Below are positions 19,614 through 29,686 of a stretch of DNA of 64,000 nucleotides, one piece after another (within the stretch, counting starts at the first letter, position 1; every line of letters starts with the position of its first letter). The stretch spans positions 2,108,001-2,172,000 of the forward strand of contig NZ_MSCJ01000001.1 of NCBI RefSeq assembly GCF_002954615.1. The letters are read 5' to 3'. The notes beneath the pieces were generated by a model. It worked only from the letters and a program-made list of their open reading frames with translations, did not search any database and was not told the DNA's origin. The position numbers were made by a program, and so were the translations under genes. Source of the DNA: Photobacterium angustum (GTDB lineage: Bacteria; Pseudomonadota; Gammaproteobacteria; Enterobacterales; Vibrionaceae).

Positions 19614-21746
19614 ATGAATACGATTGCAATATTAAATAACCTGGGCGTTTTCTTTAAAAAATACCCAGTACAAGAACTAGAACAATCACTAGCGGCTTTA
19701 GGTTACAAGACAGTCTACCCTGTTGATGAAAAAGATTTACTGAAGTTACTGGAAATGAACCCACGTATCAGTGGCGTTATCTTCGATTGGGATACTTATT
19801 CTCTAGATCTGTGCCAGCAAATTAATAAAGTGAATGAGAAGTTACCGCTATTCGCTTTTGCCAATGAGCACTCTACTCTCGATATTAGCCTTGCCGATCT
19901 TCGTTTAAATATTTATTTCTTCGAATACAGCCTAGGTAGTTCAAAAGATATTGCCCACAAGATTGATCAAGCGAACCAAGACTACAAAGACAGTATTCTT
20001 CCACCGCTAACAAAAGCATTATTTAACTATGTTGATGAGGCAAAATATACGTTCTGTACTCCAGGTCATATGTCAGGTACTGCATTTAACAAGAGTCCTG
20101 TGGGAAGTATTTTCTATGATTTCTATGGTGCAAATACATTCAAAGCAGACATTTCGATTTCGATGCCTGAACTTGGTTCACTATTAGATCACTCAGGTCC
20201 TCATAAAGAAGCAGAAGAGTACATTGCGCGTACATTCAATGCAGATCGTTCATACATTGTTACTAACGGTACGTCTACCGCGAACAAAATTGTAGGTATG
20301 TTCTCAGCACCAGCAGGCAGCACAGTACTTGTTGACCGTAACTGTCATAAATCATTAACTCATATGATGATGATGACCGATGTGGTTCCAATTTACTTCC
20401 GCCCAACACGTAACGCTTACGGTATTTTAGGTGGTATTCCTAAGAGTGAATTTAGCCGTGAAGTGATTGCTGAAAAAGTAGCAAATACGCCAGGAGCAAC
20501 AAAACCAGGTTATGCGGTAGTGACTAACTCGACTTACGATGGTTTGTTCTACAATACTCAATTTATCAAAGAATCACTGGATACTAAGTTTATCCACTTT
20601 GATAGTGCTTGGGTGCCTTACACTAACTTTAACCCTATTTACGAAGGTAAGTGCGGTATGAGTGGTGAAGCTATCCCGGGGAAAGTGTTCTATGAAACTC
20701 AGTCAACACACAAACTACTGGCTGCATTCTCACAAGCTTCAATGATCCATGTTAAAGGTCAACTTGAAGAAGAATCTTTCAACGAAGCATTCATGATGCA
20801 CACCTCAACATCACCACAATACGGTATTGTGGCGTCGGCTGAGATTTCTGCTGCAATGATGCATGGCAACGCTGGTCGTCGTTTAATTCAAGATTCAATC
20901 GATCGTGCAATTCGTTTCCGTAAAGAGATTAAAAAGCTACGTTCTGAATGTGATGGTTGGTTCTTTGATGTATGGCAACCAGAGAACATTGAAACAACAG
21001 AATGTTGGAACCTAAAACCCAATGAAAAATGGCATGGTTTCAAGAACATCGATGAAGATCATATGTTCCTTGATCCAATCAAAATCACGTTGTTGACACC
21101 AGGAATGAACGAAGAAGGCGAACTATCTGAAACAGGTATTCCGGCTTCTATTGTGGCTAAGTTCCTTGACCAACACGGTATCGTTGTTGAAAAAACAGGT
21201 CCATACAGCCTATTATTCTTGTTCTCAATTGGTATTGATAAACCAAAAGCAATGCAGCTTCTTCGTGCATTAACTGAGTTTAAACGTGGCTACGATCGTA
21301 ACATGACTATCAAGTCATTCTTACCATCTCTATACCAAGAAGATCCTCAATTCTACGCCAATATGCGTGTTCAAGATCTTGCGCAAGGTATTCACGATCT
21401 CACCGTGAAATTCCAATTGCCAGAACTGATGTACAAAGCATTTGATGTATTACCAGAAATGAAGATGACACCACATGATGCATGGCAACAAGAGTTACGT
21501 GGTGAAGTTCGAGAAATTCCACTATCGGAAATGGTAAATGAAATCAGTGCCAATATGATCCTACCTTATCCTCCAGGTGTACCTGTTGTACTTCCGGGTG
21601 AAATGGTAACGGAACAATCTCGTCCAGTGCTAGATTTCCTTGAAATGTTATGTGAAATTGGTAATCACTTCCCAGGCTTTGAAACAGATATCCACGGTGT
21701 TTACAATGTTGATGGTATTTACAAAGTGAAAGTGATCAAACAATAA
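19614..21746 (+). CDS. cadA: Inducible lysine decarboxylase CadA
   Basis: CadA converts lysine to cadaverine and CO2 with PLP, consuming a proton; it acts in the cytosol as a decamer. I start at ATG 19614 (MNTIAILNNLGVFFK), 710 residues against 715 in E. coli, because CGGAG precedes it by 10 bases; a start at 19572 would begin inside the nested hairpin. Features are the N-terminal wing domain, the ornithine/lysine decarboxylase core with TPGHMSGTAF, FDSAWVPYTNF and the PLP lysine in TQSTHKLLAAFSQAS, and the C-terminal domain FLEMLCEIGNHFPGFETDIHG. Confidence 0.96.
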   Translation: MNTIAILNNLGVFFKKYPVQELEQSLAALGYKTVYPVDEKDLLKLLEMNPRISGVIFDWDTYSLDLCQQINKVNEKLPLFAFANEHSTLDISLADLRLNIYFFEYSLGSSKDIAHKIDQANQDYKDSILPPLTKALFNYVDEAKYTFCTPGHMSGTAFNKSPVGSIFYDFYGANTFKADISISMPELGSLLDHSGPHKEAEEYIARTFNADRSYIVTNGTSTANKIVGMFSAPAGSTVLVDRNCHKSLTHMMMMTDVVPIYFRPTRNAYGILGGIPKSEFSREVIAEKVANTPGATKPGYAVVTNSTYDGLFYNTQFIKESLDTKFIHFDSAWVPYTNFNPIYEGKCGMSGEAIPGKVFYETQSTHKLLAAFSQASMIHVKGQLEEESFNEAFMMHTSTSPQYGIVASAEISAAMMHGNAGRRLIQDSIDRAIRFRKEIKKLRSECDGWFFDVWQPENIETTECWNLKPNEKWHGFKNIDEDHMFLDPIKITLLTPGMNEEGELSETGIPASIVAKFLDQHGIVVEKTGPYSLLFLFSIGIDKPKAMQLLRALTEFKRGYDRNMTIKSFLPSLYQEDPQFYANMRVQDLAQGIHDLTVKFQLPELMYKAFDVLPEMKMTPHDAWQQELRGEVREIPLSEMVNEISANMILPYPPGVPVVLPGEMVTEQSRPVLDFLEMLCEIGNHFPGFETDIHGVYNVDGIYKVKVIKQ

Positions 21747-21766
21747 GATCATCCCTTAAAAGCAGT

Positions 21767-21795
21767 AAAGGCATGTTCATTTAGAGCATGCCTTT
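21767..21795 (+). terminator. Terminator of cadBA
   Basis: AAAGGCATG pairs with CATGCCTTT (extendable to 12 bp with one wobble) and is followed by TTTTT, about 20 bases after the cadA stop. Confidence 0.92.
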
Positions 21796-21870
21796 TTATT
21801 TTTTATCGATTATCACTTTTTTAGAACAATAATAGAGAGCAAAAGAATTAAACGATATCCACTTACAAAA

Positions 21871-21893
21871 TAAAACAGCCCCAAAGGGCTGCT
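21871..21893 (-). terminator. Terminator after pgpA
   Basis: CAGCCC and GGGCTG pair around a CAAA loop; on the minus strand the stem runs into TTTTATTTT. It ends the long nrdR-to-pgpA gene series. Confidence 0.8.
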
Positions 21894-21926
21894 CTTAGAA
21901 AATCTTAATACGCAAAAAGTCAGTTA

Positions 21927-22415
21927 TTAAAAACCAAGCCAGTAACCAACGCCCCATAGCGCAATCATTGCCATGAAACCGGCAAGAATATCGTCAACCA
22001 TAATGCCAAAGCCACCTTCAACATGTTTATCTAGCCAGCTAATTGGCCATGGTTTTACCATGTCGAAGAAACGGAATAAAATAAAGCCCGTTAATACCCA
22101 CTGCCACGTGGCTTCCGGTGCGATGGCCATTGTGATCCAAAAACCAACAAATTCATCCCACACAATACTGCCATGATCATGTACCTGCATATCGTTCGAG
22201 GTAATGGTACAAATTTTTATACCTATCAACGCAGCAATAAATACGACAACTAAATACCAGCTAAAAGGTAACTGTGCTAATAGTAAATAGAGTGGAACAG
22301 CAGCTAATGTTCCCATCGTACCTGGCACATACTTCGCTAAACCACTACCAAACCCTGTTGCTAATAAATGCCAAGGGTTACTCATTTTCAATAAATCTTT
22401 AGGATTTGTAGACAC
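21927..22415 (-). CDS. pgpA: Phosphatidylglycerophosphatase A
   Basis: PgpA dephosphorylates phosphatidylglycerol phosphate in the inner membrane. The 162-residue protein has MSNPWHLLATGFGSGLAKYVPGTMGTLAA, the acidic motif IVWDEFVGFWIT, RFFDMVKPWPI and GIMVDDILAG, all family hallmarks, with several membrane helices. The start is GTG 22415, supported by AAGGT six bases upstream and by the E. coli protein also having an N-terminal extension before MSNPWHLL. It lies 9 bases after thiL. Confidence 0.93.
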   Translation of the reverse strand: MSTNPKDLLKMSNPWHLLATGFGSGLAKYVPGTMGTLAAVPLYLLLAQLPFSWYLVVVFIAALIGIKICTITSNDMQVHDHGSIVWDEFVGFWITMAIAPEATWQWVLTGFILFRFFDMVKPWPISWLDKHVEGGFGIMVDDILAGFMAMIALWGVGYWLGF

Positions 22416-22424
22416 GCTAATACC

Positions 22425-23408
22425 TTACTTATTTGAACTCACAAAATGATCCCATCCTGACACTTGCCAATCAATAGGGTTACCTTGTTGTAATAAAACA
22501 ATGCCATTAGATTGAGTTAACTGACCAATACGAGAAACTTGAATACCTTTTGCCATCATTAAGGATTCAATTTCAATACATTGATGCTTCGGTACAGTAA
22601 AACACAATTGATATTCTTCACCGCTGCTTAATGCCAATTGCTGTGCTTGCTCTTGTGTCGAACAAAAGGCGATTAACTCAGAAGACAAAGGAAGCTGATC
22701 GATATAAATTTCAGCTCCAACACCTGAGCGTTTAACTATATGACCTAAATCTGCAATTAAACCATCGGAAATATCTAACGCTGCCGATGCTATGCCGCGC
22801 AATGCAATCCCAGCTTCTACCTGTGGCGTCATCATAAAATGACGTTCTTTTAATGCATGAGACAGAGCGAGATCATGACATGGTGTATCTGTTAATAATA
22901 ACGCTAAACCTGCTGCGCTATCACCTAATTGACCGGTAACATATATTGCATCACCCACCGTTGCCCCACCTCGTGTCAATGCTTCCCCATTAGGAACAAA
23001 TCCTTGGACTGTTAGAGTAATACTGAGAGGACCTTTGGTTGTATCTCCACCAATAAGTTGAACATTATATTGCTCTGCCAATTGGAAGAAGCCCTCACAA
23101 AACTGACTCAGCCAATGCTCATCAAACGTTGGTAATGTTAACGCTAATGAAACCCAAGCAGGCGTTGCGCCCATTGCAGCTAAATCACTTAAATTTGAGG
23201 CTAATGCTTTATGTGCGACTAACTTAGGATCAGCATCTTCCAGAAAATGCGTGCCTGCAACTAACGAATCGGTACTGATCGCTAATTGACACCCTTCCGG
23301 AACACGAACTAATGCGCAATCATCACCAATAGCAAGATCAACATCTTCTCGCTTAACATTCTGGTGTTCAAAGTACCGCCCAATTAAATCAAATTCACCT
23401 TGTGCCAT
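22425..23408 (-). CDS. thiL: Thiamine-monophosphate kinase
   Basis: ThiL phosphorylates thiamine monophosphate to thiamine diphosphate, the cofactor used by Dxs. The 327-residue protein starts MAQGEFDLIGRYF and has the AIR-synthase-like motifs GDDCAL, STDSLVAGTHF, ASNLSDLAAMGATP, QLIGGDTTKG and LDISDGLIADLGHI. It follows nusB after a 132-base gap that contains a terminator, so it may have partly independent transcription. Confidence 0.95.
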   Translation of the reverse strand: MAQGEFDLIGRYFEHQNVKREDVDLAIGDDCALVRVPEGCQLAISTDSLVAGTHFLEDADPKLVAHKALASNLSDLAAMGATPAWVSLALTLPTFDEHWLSQFCEGFFQLAEQYNVQLIGGDTTKGPLSITLTVQGFVPNGEALTRGGATVGDAIYVTGQLGDSAAGLALLLTDTPCHDLALSHALKERHFMMTPQVEAGIALRGIASAALDISDGLIADLGHIVKRSGVGAEIYIDQLPLSSELIAFCSTQEQAQQLALSSGEEYQLCFTVPKHQCIEIESLMMAKGIQVSRIGQLTQSNGIVLLQQGNPIDWQVSGWDHFVSSNK

Positions 23409-23486
23409 AACCGTTCAACTCATCCATTAACAGCCACCATTATAATGCGCTTACCTTTACGATTGCTTCATATCAATACAATAGAT

Positions 23487-23512
23487 AAAAAAAAAGCCAG
23501 CTAGGCTGACTT
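23487..23512 (-). terminator. Terminator between nusB and thiL
   Basis: On the minus strand AAGTCAGC and GCTGGCTT form an 8-bp stem with a G-U pair and a three-base loop, followed by nine T residues. It would separate thiL-pgpA from the rib-nusB genes, fully or partly. Confidence 0.7.
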
Positions 23513-23540
23513 CTTTTATCTACTTTCGTTACTTCGAAAA

Positions 23541-24011
23541 TTACTTTTCTTTACGAAGTGTTGGTGCAGCTTTATCAAGTACACCATTAACGAACTTGTG
23601 GCTATCTTCCGCACCGAATAGCTTAGCTAATTCGATTGCTTCGTTAATAACAACTTTAAATGGTACGTCTTCACGCTTAACCATTTCGTACATTGCAAGA
23701 CGAAGTAGCGCAAGTTCCATCTGATCAAGATCCTGTAGCGGACGAGATAAGTATGGACGCATCTTGCTATCAAGTTCTTGGTGGCTTAGTACTACGCCTG
23801 TGAACAGATCACGGAAGTAGCTAACATCAGTATGTGGTGCAGCAAGAACTGGCGCATCAGCTTGATGTTCTTCTTCTTCAAACTTATCGCCAGAAAGAAA
23901 ATGTTGCTCAATATCAGCAACATTACCTTTCGTAAGTTGCCAAGAGTAAATAGCTTGTACAGCAAACTGACGTGCATTACGACGTGCGGCTGGTTTCACA
24001 GTAACCCCCAT
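23541..24011 (-). CDS. nusB: Transcription antitermination factor NusB
   Basis: NusB binds boxA RNA with NusE (S10) in rRNA antitermination. The 156-residue helical protein has [21 protein letters not shown] at the start, then [21 protein letters not shown] and [32 protein letters not shown], the family core. Its start is 2 bases after the ribH stop, so the two are coupled. An insertion of acidic residues near position 45-60 ([11 protein letters not shown]) is usual for vibrios. Confidence 0.95.
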   Translation of the reverse strand: MGVTVKPAARRNARQFAVQAIYSWQLTKGNVADIEQHFLSGDKFEEEEHQADAPVLAAPHTDVSYFRDLFTGVVLSHQELDSKMRPYLSRPLQDLDQMELALLRLAMYEMVKREDVPFKVVINEAIELAKLFGAEDSHKFVNGVLDKAAPTLRKEK

Positions 24012-24013
24012 TA

Positions 24014-24484
24014 TTAGGATTCGATTTGGGACAGGACATTAACCATTTCGAGCGCGCTTAGTGCAGCCTCTGCCCCTTTATTACCAGCCTTGGTACCGGC
24101 ACGCTCAATGGCTTGTTCAATAGAATCTACAGTCAAAACACCAAAAGCAACTGGAGTATTATACTCAAGTGCAACTTGTGCTAGACCTTTATTACACTCA
24201 CCGGCAACATAATCGAAGTGCGGTGTACCGCCACGAATAACTGAGCCTAGAGCAACGATTGCATCATAACGGTCGCTTTTAGCAACCTGTTGAGCAACAA
24301 GTGGTAGCTCGTAAGCACCAGGACAACGAACAACAGTAATGTTGTCTTCGCTAACCTGTCCTTGACGTTTCAGCGCATCTAATGCACCTGAAAGTAAGCT
24401 TTCGTTAATAAAGCTGTTGAAGCGTGCAATTACGATAGCAACTTTTGCGTTTGGTGCCGCGATGGCGCCTTCAATTACCTTCAT
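24014..24484 (-). CDS. ribH: 6,7-dimethyl-8-ribityllumazine synthase
   Basis: RibH condenses the RibA/RibD-derived pyrimidine with dihydroxybutanone phosphate, the step before riboflavin synthase. I start at ATG 24484 ([11 protein letters not shown]), 156 residues as in E. coli, with GGAAGG directly upstream; the longer frame has no support. Signatures are [45 protein letters not shown] and the catalytic His in this last motif. Convention varies between ribH and ribE for this gene. Confidence 0.95.
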   Translation of the reverse strand: MKVIEGAIAAPNAKVAIVIARFNSFINESLLSGALDALKRQGQVSEDNITVVRCPGAYELPLVAQQVAKSDRYDAIVALGSVIRGGTPHFDYVAGECNKGLAQVALEYNTPVAFGVLTVDSIEQAIERAGTKAGNKGAEAALSALEMVNVLSQIES

Positions 24485-24635
24485 GGGCCTTCCTGTGACT
24501 ATGTCTTTCCGGTTTGAGAAACCGCGGGAGTCTATCACACTTTGCAATATCTCTGCTATGGACAACCGTCGGTTTCAACAGATTTGTTAATATTTGTTGC
24601 TTATCTGTCCTTGATACGACCAATAAACAGCATTG

Positions 24636-24674
24636 AAAACGGTAGTTAAAAATAATAATTGTCTTTAGCTACCG
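24636..24674 (-). terminator. Terminator-like hairpin after ribBA
   Basis: On the minus strand CGGTAGCTAAA pairs with TTTAACTACCG (one mismatch) around a 13-base loop, then TTTTC. It lies between ribBA and ribH and may attenuate read-through into ribH-nusB. Confidence 0.6.
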
Positions 24675-24718
24675 CTGATATCAGTTATTTTATCACTAGC
24701 GTCTAACATTTGGTGAAT

Positions 24719-25822
24719 TTAATCACAAATATACTCAACAACTTCTAAACCAAAGCCTGATAGTGAATGATAACGTTGCGTACTTGATGACAATAAACGC
24801 ATTTTACTTACGCCTAAATCAGAAAGAATTTGTGAGCCGACACCAACTTGGCGAGACGGATCTTTCTGTGTCACTTTTACTTTAGGTTGACCTGCTTCTT
24901 CCGCAGCAATATTTTTCACTTTATGAATAATGGCATCGGTTGATTCTTGTTTACTTAGAATAACCAATACACCATTTTCTTCGCTAATGCGCTTCATTGC
25001 TGCAGGCAGCGTCCATTGAGTCGCACCTGATTGCAGAATATCTTTAAACGTATCTTGCAAGTGAACACGTACAAGCGTTTCTTCACCCGCTTTGATATCG
25101 CCTTTACGCAGTGCATAGTGCACTTCGTTATCAATCTTGTCACGGTAAGTGATCATGTCGAACTCACCGAACTCTGTTGGTAATCGACACTCAGCAACAC
25201 GCTCAATTGTGGTTTCATGATTATTACGGTATTCAATCAGATCAGCAATTGTACCTAATTTAAGGCCATGTTTTTCCGCAAACACTTCAAGCTGCGGGCG
25301 ACGTGCCATAGTGCCATCTTCATTTAAGATCTCAACAATCACACTTGATGGTTCAAGACCTGCTAAACGCGCAACATCACAACCTGCTTCAGTGTGACCT
25401 GCGCGGGTTAATACGCCACCTTCTTGTGCCATTAATGGAAATATATGGCCCGGCATAACAATATCAGCTGCAGTCGCATTTGCTGCAACGGCTGCTTGTA
25501 CTGTGCGAGAACGATCAGCGGCTGAAATACCCGTAGTTACCCCCTCTGCCGCTTCAATAGAAACAGTGAAAGGTGTGCCAAACTGTTCAGTATTTTCTTG
25601 AACCATTAAAGGCAAGTTCAATTTTTGACAACGGGCTTTGCTCAGTGTCAGACAAATTAGACCACGACCATAGGTCGCCATAAAATTAATAGCTTCAGGT
25701 GTAATTTTTTCAGATGCAATAATCAGATCGCCTTCATTTTCACGATCTTCATCATCCATCAGAATAACCATTTTGCCCTGACGAATATCATCAATAATTT
25801 CTTTTGCGCTGCTTAAAGCCAT
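24719..25822 (-). CDS. ribBA: 3,4-dihydroxy-2-butanone 4-phosphate synthase with degenerate GTP cyclohydrolase II-like domain
   Basis: The N-terminal half (about 1-200) is Rib[28 protein letters not shown] and [11 protein letters not shown] motifs supply the acidic metal site, so it makes dihydroxybutanone phosphate from ribulose-5-phosphate. The C-terminal half (about 205-367) aligns by position with GTP cyclohydrolase II but lacks the GD-GSLRCDCG zinc-binding cysteines; the matching stretch reads [16 protein letters not shown] with no Cys. It therefore probably has only RibB activity, and a separate ribA would be needed. It follows ribE by 51 bases. Confidence 0.93.
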   Translation of the reverse strand: MALSSAKEIIDDIRQGKMVILMDDEDRENEGDLIIASEKITPEAINFMATYGRGLICLTLSKARCQKLNLPLMVQENTEQFGTPFTVSIEAAEGVTTGISAADRSRTVQAAVAANATAADIVMPGHIFPLMAQEGGVLTRAGHTEAGCDVARLAGLEPSSVIVEILNEDGTMARRPQLEVFAEKHGLKLGTIADLIEYRNNHETTIERVAECRLPTEFGEFDMITYRDKIDNEVHYALRKGDIKAGEETLVRVHLQDTFKDILQSGATQWTLPAAMKRISEENGVLVILSKQESTDAIIHKVKNIAAEEAGQPKVKVTQKDPSRQVGVGSQILSDLGVSKMRLLSSSTQRYHSLSGFGLEVVEYICD

Positions 25823-25873
25823 AACACTACCCTTAATTCTTATGTACCTTAGCTGACTAGCTAATCATCATAT

Positions 25874-26530
25874 TTAGCCAAGAAAACCCGTTCTCGCTAA
25901 TAAATCCATTGTGACTTGCGGTTTTTTATCTGCAGCTTTATCACCCAACATTAAACGCTCTAAATAGCGGGCAATCACATCCACTTCAAGATTTATCATT
26001 CGGCCTGGTTTGAATGCATCCATTGTTGTTTCTAGTGCTGTATGCGGAACAATGGTTAACTTAAATTCATCACCATTAATTTCATTCACCGTTAAGCTAA
26101 TACCATCAACCGCAACAGAGCCTTTTTCTGAGATATATTTCGCTAAATGTGCGGGTACTTTTACCCAAAACTCAATAGCGCGTCCCGTATGGTGACGTTC
26201 AATGATCTCAGCAACAGCATCAACATGACCTGACACCATATGACCGCCAAAACGCGTTGTTGGTAACATCGCTTTTTCTAAGTTGACGACCTGACCAGCT
26301 TGATAATGAGCAAAAGCAGTACGTTTTAAGGTTTCTAATGACAGATCAGCAACATAGCCTTTACCTGTCAATTTAACCACAGTTAAGCACACACCATTTG
26401 TCGCAATACTGTCACCCAATTTAACATCGGACAGATCAAGATTGCCTGAGTCGACAGTGACAGAAATATCAGCGCCTTTAGGTGTTAAAGCGGTAATGGT
26501 TCCAATTGCTTCAATGATACCGGTGAACAT
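25874..26530 (-). CDS. ribE: Riboflavin synthase, alpha chain
   Basis: Riboflavin synthase dismutates two lumazine molecules into riboflavin and the pyrimidine precursor. The 218-residue protein starts with MFTGIIEAIGTI and has two lumazine-binding repeats, GVCLTV with GGHMVSGHVD in the first and GISLTVNEI with the HTALETT segment in the second. It is encoded between ribD and ribBA with gaps of 29 and 51 bases. In E. coli nomenclature this is ribC or ribE. Confidence 0.95.
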   Translation of the reverse strand: MFTGIIEAIGTITALTPKGADISVTVDSGNLDLSDVKLGDSIATNGVCLTVVKLTGKGYVADLSLETLKRTAFAHYQAGQVVNLEKAMLPTTRFGGHMVSGHVDAVAEIIERHHTGRAIEFWVKVPAHLAKYISEKGSVAVDGISLTVNEINGDEFKLTIVPHTALETTMDAFKPGRMINLEVDVIARYLERLMLGDKAADKKPQVTMDLLARTGFLG

Positions 26531-26559
26531 GGAAAATCCTTGCTTCTTTATTCTATTGA

Positions 26560-27684
26560 TTAACAGCGTTTAACGGTGGCTGTAATTTTCACATCACAAT
26601 CAACCATACGTATATCTGTAATATTCAGATCGATAACTTGATCCATCGCGGTTAATGGCGATAAATTCATTAAACTGCGACTATCTGCCCCCATTAATTT
26701 TGGGGCCTGATATAAAATCAAACAATCAACTAATTGTGCTTCAAGTAACCCACCCGCAAGCCCAGCGCCAGCTTCAACCCAAATATGGTTTATGCCATTT
26801 TCTGCTAACTTGCGCATGAGTAATGTGAGATCGAGTTGTTGGCTATTTTCTCGGGTAGGAATTATCCACTGAGACACGGAGTCAGGCCAATCTTCATTCC
26901 CCATTTCTGCGCGTGCCAAAATCGTTTCTCCCGGAAGGTGAAATAACTGATATGCCGGGGTTAATCGGTTTTGGCTGTCAATAATAACGCGAATAGGTTG
27001 ACGAACATCTGTTTGTGGATATTCATCTTGAATCTGCGTACCCAACTCACTCCAACGCACATTCAGTGATGGATCATCAGCGATAACAGTGGCACTGGTT
27101 GATAATATTGCACCAGCTTGCGCACGATGACGTTGAACATCAGCGCGGGCATAAGGCCCAGTGATCCATTTACTTTCACCGTTCGCTAACGCTGTTTTAC
27201 CGTCAAGACTTGATGCCAGTTTTAATTCAACATACGGCATCTTGGTTGTCATTTGTTTAATGAACGCTTTATTAATGGCTTGAGCCTCTTCTTTAAGAAG
27301 CCCAACTTGCACATCTACCCCCGCTTTTTGCAGCATTTCAACGCCACGTCCAGCCACCAGCGGGTTAGGATCAACCATAGCGCAAATAACTCTACTTACG
27401 CCCGATTTAATTAATGCTTCAGCACAAGGTGGAGTGCGTCCGTAATGAGAGCAAGGCTCTAAGGTAACATAGGCTGTTGCACCTTTCGCGCGCGCGCCTG
27501 CTTGTTTTAATGCAAACACCTCCGCATGGGGTTCACCCGCACGATAATGAAAGCCTTCACCAAGGATTTCATCGCCATTAGCTATAACACAACCCACATT
27601 CGGGTTTGGTGCTGTCGTAAAACAACCACGTTTAGCTAACTGAATAGCGCGTAGCATTAATCGTGTATCAAGGTTAGTAAACAT
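26560..27684 (-). CDS. ribD: Bifunctional riboflavin deaminase/reductase
   Basis: RibD deaminates then reduces the pyrimidine intermediate from GTP cyclohydrolase II. The N-terminal deaminase domain shows HAEVFALKQAG and PCSHYGRTPPC, the zinc ligands. The C-terminal reductase domain has ELKLASSLDGKTAL, SKWITGPYAR, RPIRVIIDSQNRL and VEAGAGLAGGLLEA. Length 374 is usual. It begins 10 bases after nrdR, so the two are cotranscribed. Confidence 0.95.
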   Translation of the reverse strand: MFTNLDTRLMLRAIQLAKRGCFTTAPNPNVGCVIANGDEILGEGFHYRAGEPHAEVFALKQAGARAKGATAYVTLEPCSHYGRTPPCAEALIKSGVSRVICAMVDPNPLVAGRGVEMLQKAGVDVQVGLLKEEAQAINKAFIKQMTTKMPYVELKLASSLDGKTALANGESKWITGPYARADVQRHRAQAGAILSTSATVIADDPSLNVRWSELGTQIQDEYPQTDVRQPIRVIIDSQNRLTPAYQLFHLPGETILARAEMGNEDWPDSVSQWIIPTRENSQQLDLTLLMRKLAENGINHIWVEAGAGLAGGLLEAQLVDCLILYQAPKLMGADSRSLMNLSPLTAMDQVIDLNITDIRMVDCDVKITATVKRC

Positions 27685-27694
27685 TACACTCAGC

Positions 27695-28144
27695 TTAACG
27701 TTCTAGTTTGGCAATTTCTTCACCAAACTCACGAATATCTTCAAAACTACGGTAAACCGATGCAAAGCGAATATAGGCGACTTTATCGAGCTCTTTTAAT
27801 GCTTCCATCACTAAGTTACCGATCATCTCTGAAGGCACTTCTCGCTCTCCAGTTGCACGAAGACGAGATTTAATATTATTAATCGCGCGCTCGATGTCAT
27901 CTGTACTCACTGGACGTTTTTCTAATGCGCGCTGAATACCACCACGAAGTTTTTCTTCATTAAACGGATCACGATTGCCATTGGTTTTTACCACACGCGG
28001 CATTACCAACTCGGCCGTTTCAAAGGTCGTATAACGTTCATTACAAGCTAAACATTGGCGGCGCCGGCGCACTTGGTGGCCATCCGCAACCAATCGTGAA
28101 TCGATTACTTTGGTGTCATTCGCACCGCAAAAAGGACAATGCAT
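27695..28144 (-). CDS. nrdR: Transcriptional repressor NrdR
   Basis: NrdR senses ATP/dATP and represses ribonucleotide reductase genes. The 149-residue protein has an N-terminal zinc ribbon ([17 protein letters not shown] and [16 protein letters not shown]) and a C-terminal ATP-cone ([29 protein letters not shown]). It heads the nrdR-ribD-ribE-ribBA-ribH-nusB series, an order common in gammaproteobacteria. The glyA terminator lies 140 bases upstream. Confidence 0.96.
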   Translation of the reverse strand: MHCPFCGANDTKVIDSRLVADGHQVRRRRQCLACNERYTTFETAELVMPRVVKTNGNRDPFNEEKLRGGIQRALEKRPVSTDDIERAINNIKSRLRATGEREVPSEMIGNLVMEALKELDKVAYIRFASVYRSFEDIREFGEEIAKLER

Positions 28145-28284
28145 TTAGCCTCCTACATTTAATCGGTTCAGTGTAACTCATTTAAAACCGTTAATGAGAA
28201 TATTCGCCCTTTTTTTCTACTCATTTTGGTTAAAAAGCCACGAATAGTCGATTTATTGTTCGCTCATAAAAAGCGCAAAATATT

Positions 28285-28312
28285 AAAAAAGGCTTACCTA
28301 ATGGTAAGCCTT
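28285..28312 (-). terminator. Terminator of glyA
   Basis: AAGGCTTACC and GGTAAGCCTT pair perfectly around TAAT; A residues at 28285-28290 give the U-run on the minus-strand transcript. Confidence 0.92.
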
Positions 28313-28358
28313 CGTCATCATAACTCGACAGTTATATTATTTAACGCATCTTAATAGA

Positions 28359-29609
28359 TTAAGCGTAAACAGGTAGACGCTTACAAATATCTAAAACTTT
28401 TGCTTTTGTTGCTGCAATAACTTCTTCGTTATCAACATTGTCTAAAACATCACACATCCAACCTGCAAGTTGACGCGCATCATCAGCAGTAAAGCCACGA
28501 CGAGTAATAGACGGTGTACCAACACGGATACCTGATGTTACAAATGGGCTACGTGGGTCATTTGGTACACTGTTTTTGTTGACTGTGATGTTTGCTGCAC
28601 CTAGTGCTGCATCAGCTTCTTTACCAGTGATACCTTTGTCGATCAAATCAACAAGGAATAAGTGGTTTTCAGTGCTACCAGAAACAATCTTGTAACCACG
28701 CTCTAGGAATTCACCTACCATTACTTTTGCGTTTTCAACAACACGAGCTTGGTAATCTTTAAACTCTGGCTCCATTGCTTCTTTGAATGCTACTGCTTTT
28801 GCCGCAATAACATGCATTAGAGGGCCACCTTGACCACCAGGGAATACTGCAGAGTTCAGCTTCTTATAAAGATCTTCACCTTCATTAGAAAGGATAAGAC
28901 CACCACGAGGACCTGCTAGTGTTTTGTGCGTTGTTGTAGTAACAACATGTGCATGTGGAACTGGGTTAGGATAAACACCTGCCGCAATCAGACCTGCTAC
29001 GTGCGCCATATCAACAAAGAAGTACGCGCCAACTTTGTCTGCGATTTCACGCATGCGTTTCCAATCAACAATTTGAGAGTAAGCAGAAAAACCACCGATG
29101 ATCATCTTTGGTTTATGCTCAAGCGCTAACGCTTCAACTTCAGCGTAATCAATTTGACCGCTTTCATCGATACCGTATGGGATCACGTTGTAAAGCTTAC
29201 CAGAGAAGTTTACTGGTGAACCGTGAGTTAAGTGACCGCCGTGAGCAAGACTCATACCTAGTACGGTATCGCCAGCATTCAGAAGTGCCATGTAAACAGC
29301 ATTGTTCGCTTGTGAGCCTGAATGAGGCTGAACGTTCGCGTATTCTGCACCAAATAGCTGACAAGCACGGTCGATAGCCAGTTGCTCGGCTTTATCAACA
29401 AACTCACAACCACCGTAATAGCGCTTGCCTGGGTAACCTTCAGCATATTTGTTAGTTAGCTGAGATCCTTGCGCTTCCATTACGCGTGGGCTTGTGTAGT
29501 TTTCAGAAGCAATCAACTCGATGTGTTCTTCCTGACGAGCTGTTTCTTCCTGAATGGCTGCAAATAGTTCCGCATCATAATCAGCAATATTCATATCGCG
29601 CTTTAGCAT
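28359..29609 (-). CDS. glyA: Serine hydroxymethyltransferase
   Basis: GlyA interconverts serine and glycine and supplies methylene-tetrahydrofolate. The 416-residue protein starts [16 protein letters not shown] like E. coli GlyA and has [15 protein letters not shown], the PLP lysine in [16 protein letters not shown] and the C-terminal [19 protein letters not shown] lies upstream of ATG 29609. A near-consensus PurR box 78 bases upstream of the start points to purine repression as in E. coli. Confidence 0.97.
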   Translation of the reverse strand: MLKRDMNIADYDAELFAAIQEETARQEEHIELIASENYTSPRVMEAQGSQLTNKYAEGYPGKRYYGGCEFVDKAEQLAIDRACQLFGAEYANVQPHSGSQANNAVYMALLNAGDTVLGMSLAHGGHLTHGSPVNFSGKLYNVIPYGIDESGQIDYAEVEALALEHKPKMIIGGFSAYSQIVDWKRMREIADKVGAYFFVDMAHVAGLIAAGVYPNPVPHAHVVTTTTHKTLAGPRGGLILSNEGEDLYKKLNSAVFPGGQGGPLMHVIAAKAVAFKEAMEPEFKDYQARVVENAKVMVGEFLERGYKIVSGSTENHLFLVDLIDKGITGKEADAALGAANITVNKNSVPNDPRSPFVTSGIRVGTPSITRRGFTADDARQLAGWMCDVLDNVDNEEVIAATKAKVLDICKRLPVYA

Positions 29610-29686
29610 CTGTATCTCCTAACTCAGCTAAGTTAAATACCATTTTGAGCAAAAACTGAAAAATCGCAATGCTAGGCGCCACGTAG

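Noticed and set aside
25823..25873. FMN riboswitch upstream of ribBA
   Set aside because: The gap is only 51 bases, too short for the element; none was seen upstream of ribH, ribD or nrdR either.
29286..29609. Plus-strand frames inside glyA
   Set aside because: They are shadows of a highly conserved gene on the minus strand.
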